NCBI GenBank assembly: GCA_004376205.1
Contig: SOKG01000299.1
Span: 1-6,795 of the forward strand
Direction of reading: 5' to 3'
Source of the DNA: Dehalococcoidia bacterium
GTDB lineage: Bacteria > Chloroflexota > Dehalococcoidia > SZUA-161
DNA length: 6,795 nucleotides
Each line of letters starts with the position of its first letter. The stretch's first letter is position 1. Below, one piece after another: positions 1 through 4,485 of the stretch. Below the pieces are notes generated by a model. It did not search any database and was not told the DNA's origin. It saw only the letters and a list, made by a program, of their open reading frames with translations. The position numbers and the translations under genes were made by a program.

Positions 1-195
1 CGGCTCGACCTCTACTTCCACCTGCTTATATACCCCTGGGAGCTTGCCTGCGGCCAGTTGCTGGTGACCGAGGCCGGTGGAGTGGCGACCGACTGGGAGG
101 GGAGGCCGCTGACAACAGGCGAGGGCTCCATCATCGCCTCCAACAAGGCCGTCCACGCCGACTTCTTGAGGGTAGTGGGAGAGAAAACCCTCTGA
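1..195 (+). CDS. Inositol monophosphatase family protein, C-terminal part (5' end outside window)
   Basis: The last 64 codons of a gene that begins before the window. The segment YPWELACGQLLVTEAGG (about residues 11-27 of the visible part) is the conserved C-terminal signature of the inositol monophosphatase / FBPase / CysQ superfamily, usually written WDxAAGxLLVxEAGG. It is followed by the typical VATDWEGRPL strand and an ASNKAVH segment near the end. These enzymes are cytoplasmic, Mg2+-dependent phosphatases acting on inositol phosphates, fructose-1,6-bisphosphate or PAP; the visible part cannot tell which. One oddity is that the Asp of the WD pair, a metal ligand in characterised members, is Glu here (PWE). 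The gene converges on the ferredoxin-like gene, with 36 bp between the two stops and no clear terminator hairpin. The family call is firm; the substrate is unknown. Confidence 0.85.
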   Translation, partial: RLDLYFHLLIYPWELACGQLLVTEAGGVATDWEGRPLTTGEGSIIASNKAVHADFLRVVGEKTL

Positions 196-231
196 GCCCC
201 AACCGTTTCTTAACCCCTTCTGATCCAGACT

Positions 232-1008
232 TCAGGACATAAGGTCACCCCTGATCCCGATCGTTACCTCCCTGAAGGGGACTTCCTTGCCGCTGGCGCG
301 TATCGCTTCCCTCGCCATATGCACCAGCCCGGAGCAGCAAGGCACCTCCATGTGCACCACGGTAAGGCTCTTCACCTGCGATTGGCGCAGGATTTCGGTG
401 AGCTTGCTCAGGTGGGCCTGGAAGTCATCCAGCTTGGGGCACGCTACCAGTAAAGCATGATCCCTCAGGAAGTCGCGGTGAAAGCCAGCGTAGGCGAAGG
501 GCACGCAGTCCGCAGCCAGCACCAGGTCGGCTCCTTGAAGAAAAGGCGCTCTGGGGGGAACGAGGGTAAGCTGAACCGGCCAGTGACTGAGCATCGACCG
601 TTGGCTAGCTGCATCTACCGGGGCAACCCCTGTTCCCTCCACCGTGTCAAACCGGGTGACCCTGGCGGACGGGCAGCCAAAAGGAACTTTCTCTTTCTCA
701 AACTGAGTAACCGTGGCTGAGGGGCAGCCGCAGGGAAGCTCCTCTTCAATTCGCTCCTGTTGGTGCAGGTGGTGTTCCACCGCCTCTTCATCGAACTCGT
801 TGGCCTCTCTCTCCTCGATGGTTATGGCTCCTTGAGGACACTCCCCAAGGCAGGCGCCGAGGCCGTCGCAATATATCTCGCTGACAAGTTTCGCCTTGCC
901 ATCGACGATCTGAAGGGCCCCCTCAGCGCAGGCTGGGACGCAGACGCCACAGCCATCGCACTTCTCCTCATCGATCTTGACGATCTTCCTCAAAACCTTT
1001 GTTGTCAT
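232..1008 (-). CDS. 4Fe-4S ferredoxin-type iron-sulfur protein with C-terminal Cys-containing domain
   Basis: A 258-aa soluble protein. Residues 10-65 form a two-cluster ferredoxin domain. The first motif is complete (C17, C20, C23, C27). The second reads C47-x2-L50-x2-C53-x3-C57-P, so one usual cluster Cys is Leu; I recall this as normal for this family. Residues 66-92 are a Glu/His/Gln-rich linker. Then comes a 17-residue near-repeat starting CPSATVTQF (C95) and CPSARVTRF (C112). The C-terminal domain (about 134-250) carries ADC, ACPKLDD and MEVPCCSG motifs, known to me from uncharacterised Fe-S proteins of anaerobes that often sit near hybrid-cluster-protein or redox genes. The likely role is electron transfer or Fe-S-based stress defence; the partner is unknown. 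The ATG start is supported by GGAGG six bases upstream (1015-1019). Transcription probably starts near 1072 from an FNR-type class II promoter. Confidence 0.9.
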   Translation of the reverse strand: MTTKVLRKIVKIDEEKCDGCGVCVPACAEGALQIVDGKAKLVSEIYCDGLGACLGECPQGAITIEEREANEFDEEAVEHHLHQQERIEEELPCGCPSATVTQFEKEKVPFGCPSARVTRFDTVEGTGVAPVDAASQRSMLSHWPVQLTLVPPRAPFLQGADLVLAADCVPFAYAGFHRDFLRDHALLVACPKLDDFQAHLSKLTEILRQSQVKSLTVVHMEVPCCSGLVHMAREAIRASGKEVPFREVTIGIRGDLMS

Positions 1009-1064
1009 CTCACACCTCCGTTATCGGTTTGGTCAACGGCAGACTCATAATTACATGCTGCCCT

Positions 1065-1205
1065 TCAATCCAAGAACCATGATAAAGCAGGCTTGCACAG
1101 CTTACCATGATTTGAATCATGGAACCACACATGGTTGATTCTCTTTGCATCTCCCTTGAAACAGGCTTCCATCGCCCTCATCAGCGCCGCTCTGGAGGCA
1201 GTCAT
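1065..1205 (-). pseudogene. Remnant resembling the start of an HD-domain phosphohydrolase
   Basis: A 46-codon ORF starting at ATG 1205, eight bases after the ygbA-like stop codon, with a GAGGG ribosome site six bases before the start. Residues 6-25 (AALMRAMEACFKGDAKRINH) resemble the helix that begins bacterial HD-domain phosphohydrolases, where the pattern is roughly R-x-M-x-x-[YF]F-x-x-D-x-[KR]RI-x-HA followed by the rest of the HD domain. Here similarity stops after about residue 25. The remaining codons run straight through the palindrome and -10 box of the ferredoxin promoter before a TGA. No HD motif, and no continuation in another frame, is visible. I read it as the 5' stump of a lost fourth operon gene, still possibly translated. 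It could instead be a chance ORF; the resemblance is from memory. Confidence 0.4.
1068..1122 (-). promoter_or_regulatory. Class II CRP/FNR-type promoter of the ferredoxin-like gene (copy 1)
   Basis: Read on the minus strand, an 18-bp perfect palindrome CCATGATT-CA-AATCATGG (1105-1122) contains the FNR-family core TGAT-N4-ATCA. A -10 box TATCAT (1079-1084) lies downstream, and the -35 position (1102-1107, TGGTAA) is poor. Counting from the -10 box puts the start point near 1072, which places the palindrome centre (1113.5) exactly at -41.5, the classic position for a class II CRP/FNR activator. The predicted leader is about 64 nt. The same two blocks with the same spacing occur at 2167-2219. 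An 8-bp direct repeat, ACCATGAT on the + strand, lies in the operator (1104-1111) and over the -10 box (1076-1083), 28 bp apart. The sequence match is certain; the regulatory reading is inference. Confidence 0.75.
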
Positions 1206-1213
1206 TCTTTCCC

Positions 1214-1588
1214 TCACTTCAGGTAGTGAAACATCAAGTCTAGCCGACCATGTTTGATCATGTATGGGCCAGAGAATCTCATGACTTCGCGCATCCTCTC
1301 CCTGTAGCCCGGCGCATAACAGTGGGTTTCACACTTCCTACAGGCTGGCTTCGGATCATAGGGGCACAGCAGCAACTTCGCTATGCCATGGCTCAGCAGC
1401 CTGCTGCAGTCCCTGCACAGTACAAGCTCCTTGTCGCCCAGAACGTTGAGCAACCTGGCGTCTTTGATGGGGAAAGTGTCCCTGGCCTCCGCTCGGTGAT
1501 GCTGCCGGCAGAAGATAGCGATGAAATCGCTCAACACCTTCACGTCCTTCCCCTTCTTGTCGTCCAACCTTTCGAATATGCTGGGCAT
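1214..1588 (-). CDS. ygbA: YgbA-like protein (nitrous oxide-stimulated promoter family)
   Basis: A 124-aa soluble, Cys/His-rich protein. It carries the family signature in order: CRQHH (27-31), LCRDCSRLLSHG (57-68), LLCPYDPKPACRKCETHCYAP (73-93), and REVMRFSGPYM (100-110) near the C-terminus. C27, C58, C61, C75, C83, C86 and C90 with H30, H31 and H89 could bind metal or Fe-S. The family (YgbA/PF11756) has no settled biochemistry; E. coli ygbA is induced by nitric oxide through NsrR. Compared with the enteric protein as I remember it, this one has about 20 extra residues between the HH and LC-x-x-C motifs. The ATG at 1588 is preceded by GAGGAAG. It is the third gene of an operon (45 bp after the 57-aa gene) read from the FNR-type promoter at 2167-2219, which suits a nitrosative or redox stress role. 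The family call is confident. Confidence 0.85.
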   Translation of the reverse strand: MPSIFERLDDKKGKDVKVLSDFIAIFCRQHHRAEARDTFPIKDARLLNVLGDKELVLCRDCSRLLSHGIAKLLLCPYDPKPACRKCETHCYAPGYRERMREVMRFSGPYMIKHGRLDLMFHYLK

Positions 1589-1633
1589 CTCTTCCTCGCT
1601 CTTCGATCAAATTGCCACCGCTGCTCATAAATG

Positions 1634-1807
1634 TCACGGGAAACAACCCAACTGGCAGCTAGAGATCTTTATGTTTAGCTTGTTCGCCATATCCCCGACT
1701 TGCCTTGGGGCGACCTTGAACTTCTTCGCTATCCTGAACGCCTCAGAGCAACGGAGCTTGCCGTTAACCAGGGATGCCTGCAGCTCGTCCTCCAGCGTCC
1801 TGTTCAT
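1634..1807 (-). CDS. 57-aa conserved-looking small protein with C-terminal CQLGCF motif
   Basis: Short gene ATG 1805-1807 to TGA 1634-1636, preceded by GGAGG (1812-1816) four bases upstream, so translation is well supported. The protein begins MNRTLEDELQASLVNGKLRC, continues with a basic, probably helical stretch (AFRIAKKFKVAPRQVGDMANKL, residues 23-44) that looks like a small helix-turn-helix, and ends ISSCQLGCFP. Cysteines are C20, C51 and C55. I have seen similar small proteins ending in I-x-x-CQLG-x-F in anaerobes, but I know no function and give no family name. It lies between the zinc-ribbon gene (69 bp gap) and ygbA (45 bp gap) in one transcription unit. It may bind DNA or metal; both are guesses from composition. 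That it is a gene is fairly certain. Confidence 0.8.
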   Translation of the reverse strand: MNRTLEDELQASLVNGKLRCSEAFRIAKKFKVAPRQVGDMANKLNIKISSCQLGCFP

Positions 1808-1876
1808 ATGTCCTCCGTTCTACTCCTTAAGTGATCCAGAGTGCGGGTCTACCATAGAGATAACGCCAGGGCTGCC

Positions 1877-2125
1877 TTACGTCAACTCTGCAGACCCCTC
1901 GGAGCCCTTCACCTGCTTCCACCTCTCCTCTCCCAGGCACTGGCGGGCTGCTGCGCACCAGTTGATGCACGAGGGCAGCTTCTCCTTATAAATCCACTCG
2001 CCGCACTCATGGCACTTCACCCTGGTCTCGTTGGAAAAGATCTCCTCCTCGGCGCCGCAGTTGGGGCACTTGTAGAGCTCCACTCGCAGCCATCTGTTAT
2101 CCTGACCGGGACAATGAACCCTCAT
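1877..2125 (-). CDS. 82-aa Cys-rich zinc-ribbon protein, first gene of the ygbA operon
   Basis: A small soluble protein with eight cysteines. It opens MRVHCPGQDNRW and has a zinc-ribbon pair CPNCG (20-24) and CHECG (38-42), then SCINWCAAARQCLG (52-65) with C53, C57 and C63. The CPGQD opening, ribbon and CIxWCxxAxxCxG segment resemble the N-terminal module of bacterial proteins annotated as HD-domain phosphohydrolases; here the protein stops with no HD domain. An in-frame ATG 18 codons upstream (2179) is rejected, because it overlaps the -10 box and lies before the predicted transcript start near 2171. The ATG at 2125 has AGGAG (2132-2136) six bases upstream. It binds Zn2+ or possibly an Fe-S cluster. 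Regulation is by the FNR-type promoter just upstream. Existence is confident; function is unknown. Confidence 0.8.
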   Translation of the reverse strand: MRVHCPGQDNRWLRVELYKCPNCGAEEEIFSNETRVKCHECGEWIYKEKLPSCINWCAAARQCLGEERWKQVKGSEGSAELT

Positions 2126-2166
2126 TATACTCTCCTCTTCGCTAGACAAATGCAATCTCTTTTGCC

Positions 2167-2219
2167 ATCCAAGAACCATGATAAAGGCATATCACACGTT
2201 CTACCATGATTTGAATCAT
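2167..2219 (-). promoter_or_regulatory. Class II CRP/FNR-type promoter of the zinc ribbon-57aa-ygbA operon (copy 2)
   Basis: Second copy of the promoter at 1068-1122. On the minus strand, ATGATT-CA-AATCAT (2206-2219) contains TGAT-N4-ATCA; the outer bases of this palindrome are not symmetric, unlike copy 1. The -10 box is TATCAT (2178-2183), giving a start near 2171. The operator centre (2212.5) is again at -41.5. The 20 bp from the -10 region to about +5 and the 17 bp of operator are identical to copy 1. The 16 bp between them (2187-2202) match at only 5 of 16 positions, about the random level. This suggests that the two blocks are held by selection rather than being a recent duplication. 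The leader to ATG 2125 is about 46 nt. Confidence 0.75.
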
Positions 2220-2270
2220 AAACCCCACAAATTCAATTTGATCGTCGTAGGCAGCCTGGCCAAGGTTGAG

Positions 2271-2288
2271 CCCCGCTAGAACGCGGGG
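2271..2288. repeat. Short GC-rich inverted repeat upstream of the lipoprotein promoter
   Basis: CCCCGC-TAGAAC-GCGGGG, a six-pair stem with a six-base loop, lies 12 bp before the lipoprotein -35 box and about 50 bp from the operator of copy 2. No T-run follows on either strand, so it is not an ordinary intrinsic terminator. It could be an operator or simply an insulating hairpin between divergent units. Confidence 0.4.
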
Positions 2289-2300
2289 TTGTGGCGAGGC

Positions 2301-2329
2301 TTGACAAGCTGCAGGAAGCACATCAAAAT
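2301..2329 (+). promoter_or_regulatory. Sigma70-like promoter of the lipoprotein gene
   Basis: A perfect -35 TTGACA (2301-2306), a 17-bp spacer, and a -10 CAAAAT (2324-2329, four of six consensus bases). The start would be near 2336, leaving a leader of about 55 nt to ATG 2391. This rules against the in-frame ATG at 2289, which lies upstream of the -35 box. Confidence 0.6.
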
Positions 2330-2390
2330 ACTCGCAGACATATACATTCAAGCGAAGGGACTCGCACTCTTGAGTCAAAATGATGGAATC

Positions 2391-2924
2391 ATGAAACGGT
2401 TCTTGTTCCTATTGATGCCCTTGCTCATCTCGGCGCTTGCTCTCGGGGCGACAGGTTGCTATTGGGGTGGAGGGGAAACAGGCGAGCAGAGTGACCTCAA
2501 GGTGACCCTTGAAGACTACTGCTTCGCGGAGGAATCGGTATCCCCCGAGTATTCTGAAGTGCTAACTGTATGGTTAAGCTTCGAGAATGTGGGTGAATCA
2601 GCGTTGTACTTTGACTACTCTGATTTCGTGTATATTGCGGGAGACACTGAGTCCTATCCTCTTTTCTCTGACGAACGCCGTTCTTGCCCTCCTGTGAATT
2701 ACACCTTCGGCCCCGGTGACAGAACGTATTCACGTTCGCTCAAGCCGAGGCAGACATGTAGCAGCCAGTTCCAGTTCCCCGTTTTGGAACCGGACCTGTT
2801 GCCCAGAGATGTCAGGCTGACTCTGGTTGTATATGGCGAAGACTCAGCAGGACAGAGCGCAGTGGTGGAGTTCAGGCTACGGAAGATAAAGGACATGCGG
2901 CGGTGTACCGCGGAAGAACTGTAG
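2391..2924 (+). CDS. Predicted lipoprotein with an Ig-like (DUF4352-like) domain
   Basis: 177 aa from the ATG at 2391. Residues 1-22 form a lipoprotein signal: positive KR, a hydrophobic stretch (FLFLLMPLLISALALG) and a lipobox ATG-C with the lipidated Cys at 23. Ala rather than Leu at -3 is a mild departure from consensus. A short Gly-rich tether (YWGGGETGEQ) follows. The rest is beta-rich; the order VTVWLSFENVGESALYF-like strand, YP, C, GDR, and a final FPV...VRLTLVVY resembles the extracellular DUF4352 / telomere-repeat-binding-factor-2-like fold used as a binding or adhesion module. I can only call the fold weakly. The protein is anchored outside the cytoplasmic membrane. A longer form from ATG 2289 would bury the signal and predates the promoter. 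The ribosome site is weak. The gene converges on the regulator gene with 21 bp between stops. Confidence 0.75.
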   Translation: MKRFLFLLMPLLISALALGATGCYWGGGETGEQSDLKVTLEDYCFAEESVSPEYSEVLTVWLSFENVGESALYFDYSDFVYIAGDTESYPLFSDERRSCPPVNYTFGPGDRTYSRSLKPRQTCSSQFQFPVLEPDLLPRDVRLTLVVYGEDSAGQSAVVEFRLRKIKDMRRCTAEEL

Positions 2925-2945
2925 GATAAGCCTTCGCCTTCGGTC

Positions 2946-3626
2946 CTATACCTGTGGCGGGCCTTCGCTCAATAACCTGAGCTTGGCCTCATCAACAATA
3001 ATTGTCTTGCCCCTGACAGAACGAATAATGCCCCTGTCCTTGAGACGGCTCATAACCCGGATCGCAGTTTCGGTGGTGGTCCCGGCCATATCGGCGATCT
3101 CCTGGCGAGTGAATGGTAGATCGGGGCCGAGTTTCTTGAAAAGCATAAGAAGTATGCTGGCAACTCGCTGCTCAACCCTCTCTGCAGCAATATCTCTCAG
3201 ACGACCCTGGGCATCCCTGAGTCTCCCTCCCAAGACATGGATAATCCTCAGGGCTACCTCAGGGCGATTGGTGAGAAAAGCCAGAAAGTCCTCTCTCTTG
3301 ATTCCCAATACTCTGGTCTCAGCCGCAGCCTGGGCCGAAGCCGGATAGGGCTTGTCATCGAAAACGGCAACCTCGCCGAACATTTCGCCGGGTCCAAAAA
3401 AAGCGATGATAAACTCCTTCCCCGATGAAGAATGTTTGAGAACCTTTACCTTCCCTTCAGCTATGATGTAGAACCAGTCCGGTTTATCTCCGTCCCAGAA
3501 TACGAACTCGCCCGTACTGAAACTGCGCTCGACAGCGATCCGGAACAGCTCAGCAAGCTCATCATCGCTCAAGCTGGAGAATATCAGAGCCCTTCTTAGA
3601 ACCTCGACTCCGCTAACATGCTGCAA
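2946..3626 (-). CDS. CRP/FNR-family transcriptional regulator
   Basis: 226 aa from a TTG at 3624-3626. The N-terminal half (about 8-115) is a cyclic-nucleotide-binding-type beta-roll (FSTGEFVFWDGDKPDWFYIIAEGKVKVLK is split over 36-64; GPGEMFGEVAVF 78-89). A long dimerisation helix follows (about 115-150), then a winged helix with FTRQEIADMAGTTTETAIRVMSRL (162-185 plus). The protein has no Cys, so it is not an Fe-S FNR. In the CRP ligand pocket the Arg-Ser pair is replaced by Pro-Ala (PYPASA), so cAMP binding is unlikely; heme or another signal is possible. The recognition helix has E186 and R190 like FNR E209/R213, with Ile where FNR has S212. A longer ATG form (3680) is disfavoured: it has no ribosome site and begins before the predicted transcript start. 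It is the natural candidate regulator of the two TGAT-N4-ATCA promoters. Confidence 0.88.
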   Translation of the reverse strand: MQHVSGVEVLRRALIFSSLSDDELAELFRIAVERSFSTGEFVFWDGDKPDWFYIIAEGKVKVLKHSSSGKEFIIAFFGPGEMFGEVAVFDDKPYPASAQAAAETRVLGIKREDFLAFLTNRPEVALRIIHVLGGRLRDAQGRLRDIAAERVEQRVASILLMLFKKLGPDLPFTRQEIADMAGTTTETAIRVMSRLKDRGIIRSVRGKTIIVDEAKLRLLSEGPPQV

Positions 3627-3635
3627 GGTTATTAA

Positions 3636-3644
3636 CCTTCCTCT
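3636..3644 (-). promoter_or_regulatory. Ribosome binding site deciding the regulator's TTG start
   Basis: AGAGGAAGG on the minus strand ends nine bases before TTG 3626. The alternative ATG at 3680 has no purine-rich sequence in front of it. Confidence 0.55.
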
Positions 3645-3682
3645 ACCAACGGCTTTCAGCGGGAGATGTTCCCTGTGCATGA

Positions 3683-3691
3683 ATTATAGCA
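3683..3691 (-). promoter_or_regulatory. Extended -10 promoter of the CRP/FNR-family regulator gene
   Basis: TGCTATAAT on the minus strand is a perfect extended -10 element (TGn plus TATAAT) with no recognisable -35 at 16-18 bp. It predicts a start near 3676, inside the longest ORF, which favours the downstream TTG start. No TGAT-N4-ATCA site overlaps it, so autoregulation is not evident. Confidence 0.55.
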
Positions 3692-3720
3692 CACTGAATT
3701 TCGGAGACCGCCCGCTGAAA

Positions 3721-3739
3721 GGTCTGTGGGGTCAGACCC
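3721..3739. repeat. Palindromic GGGTCAGACCC element / hairpin
   Basis: GGTCTG (3721-3726) can pair with CAGACC (3733-3738), and overlapping it is the palindrome GGGTC-A-GACCC (3729-3739). The GGGGTCAGACCC word recurs between genes in many bacterial genomes, so this may be a REP-like remnant. On the minus strand the hairpin is followed by TTT only, so it is at best a weak terminator for the nitroreductase gene. Confidence 0.4.
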
Positions 3740-3755
3740 AAGCCTTGCCCCGGAA

Positions 3756-3815
3756 GGTTTTCCCAGCTGACTTCTGGCTATCACCCTACCCTAAGCTGTC
3801 AGTAGCCTGAAAACC
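3756..3815. repeat. Nested inverted repeat between nitroreductase and regulator genes
   Basis: GGTTTTC (3756-3762) is complementary to GAAAACC (3809-3815), and inside it CTGAC (3767-3771) to GTCAG (3798-3802). It could fold as a long hairpin in the 3' untranslated part of the nitroreductase transcript. No promoter and no T-tail accompany it, and stems of this length can arise by chance. Confidence 0.3.
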
Positions 3816-3839
3816 AGCGTGCTCTGGACAAGGGGGTGC

Positions 3840-4352
3840 TCAGAACTTCTCGCAGTGTATCTTTGCCTCATCAAATTCGCTGTCTGAATGTTCTGGAAGC
3901 TCTTCTGCAGGATAGCCGATGGGCATTATGCATTGCACCCTGCATCTATCGGGGACCCCCAACAGCCCCTTTACATACTCCTCCGCGCTACCGTGAGAAC
4001 CCTCTGCATCCGCCACCTGAACAAAACAGCTCCCGAGTCCTTGATTGACTGCCTCCAGGTGTATGTGCTCAGCACATATCGACGCATCCTCTTTGAATCT
4101 CCTGCCTGAATCAATGTCATAACAGACTACAATTGCAGCGGGCGCGTCCTTAACAAAGAAGGCGTAAGGGGTAGCTTCAGAGAGCGCGCTCTTTGTTGCC
4201 TTATTCCTTACCACTATAAACTCCCACGCCCTCCCTCCCCGGGATGATGGAGAGAACATGGCTGCCTTCAGTATCCCTTTCAATTTCTCCTCTTCGACAT
4301 CATCGGCTAGATACGACCTGATGCTCCTTCTCTTCCTGATTACTTCCAGCAC
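3840..4352 (-). CDS. Nitroreductase family FMN-dependent oxidoreductase
   Basis: 170 aa from GTG 4350-4352. The N-terminus (MLEVIRKRRSIRSYLADDV) carries the FMN-phosphate-binding RRSIR motif (8-12), followed by SPSSRGGRAWEF (34-45), the usual SPSxxNxQPWEF-like segment. The middle has the helix ICAEHIHLEAVNQGLGSCFVQ (about 92-112), typical of the dimer core, and the end has IGYPAEELPEH (145-155). This is a shorter subfamily, often called nitroreductase A/BluB-like; enzymes of this fold reduce nitro compounds, quinones or flavins with NAD(P)H and act as cytoplasmic dimers. The physiological substrate cannot be read from sequence. The GTG is chosen because GGAGG lies exactly six bases upstream; a TTG start 17 codons earlier (4403) adds a poorly conserved, very basic leader. 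It is transcribed away from the GAF-HPRT gene and towards the regulator gene, with a 213-bp gap after it. Confidence 0.9.
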   Translation of the reverse strand: MLEVIRKRRSIRSYLADDVEEEKLKGILKAAMFSPSSRGGRAWEFIVVRNKATKSALSEATPYAFFVKDAPAAIVVCYDIDSGRRFKEDASICAEHIHLEAVNQGLGSCFVQVADAEGSHGSAEEYVKGLLGVPDRCRVQCIMPIGYPAEELPEHSDSEFDEAKIHCEKF

Positions 4353-4358
4353 TTCGCG

Positions 4359-4366
4359 CCTCCTCC
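4359..4366 (-). promoter_or_regulatory. Strong ribosome binding site deciding the nitroreductase GTG start
   Basis: GGAGGAGG on the minus strand; its proximal GGAGG ends six bases before GTG 4352. This outweighs the upstream TTG at 4403. Confidence 0.7.
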
Positions 4367-4388
4367 GATAAAGGTTTTTTTTGAAAGT

Positions 4389-4417
4389 TTGCCTCAACTC
4401 CAACCTTCCCCTATAAT
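4389..4417 (+). promoter_or_regulatory. Sigma70-like promoter of the GAF-HPRT fusion gene
   Basis: -35 TTGCCT (4389-4394, four of six), 17-bp spacer, and a perfect -10 TATAAT (4412-4417). The start is predicted near 4424, with a leader of about 62 nt. It overlaps the upstream region of the divergent nitroreductase gene, so the two may compete for polymerase. Confidence 0.65.
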
Positions 4418-4485
4418 TGGACTAACCTTTCTTCCCGCAGGGCAAGAGGAGTGATTCTCACAGAGGATATCACGAAGGAGCAGTA

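Noticed and set aside
2142..2378. Minus-strand 78-codon ORF upstream of the zinc-ribbon gene
   Set aside because: It runs through the operator and -10 box of the operon promoter, has no recognisable domain, and no ribosome site.
2381..2395. ATGAT-GGA-ATCAT palindrome over the lipoprotein start codon as a third regulator site
   Set aside because: The half-sites are three bases apart instead of four, and the position (about +45 to +60 of the predicted transcript) does not fit an activator. It may be chance.
2925..2945. Two-way terminator between the lipoprotein and regulator genes
   Set aside because: Only an imperfect, mismatched stem can be drawn around 2925-2950 and no T-run follows on either strand.
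3624..3680. ATG 3680 as the start of the CRP/FNR-family regulator
   Set aside because: A TGCTATAAT promoter element lies three bases upstream, so the start codon would precede the transcript start. TTG 3626 has a ribosome site and matches the usual N-terminus of the family.
4454..4473. TGAT...ATCA upstream of the GAF-HPRT gene as another FNR-type site
   Set aside because: The half-sites are far more than four bases apart and lie downstream of the predicted start point.
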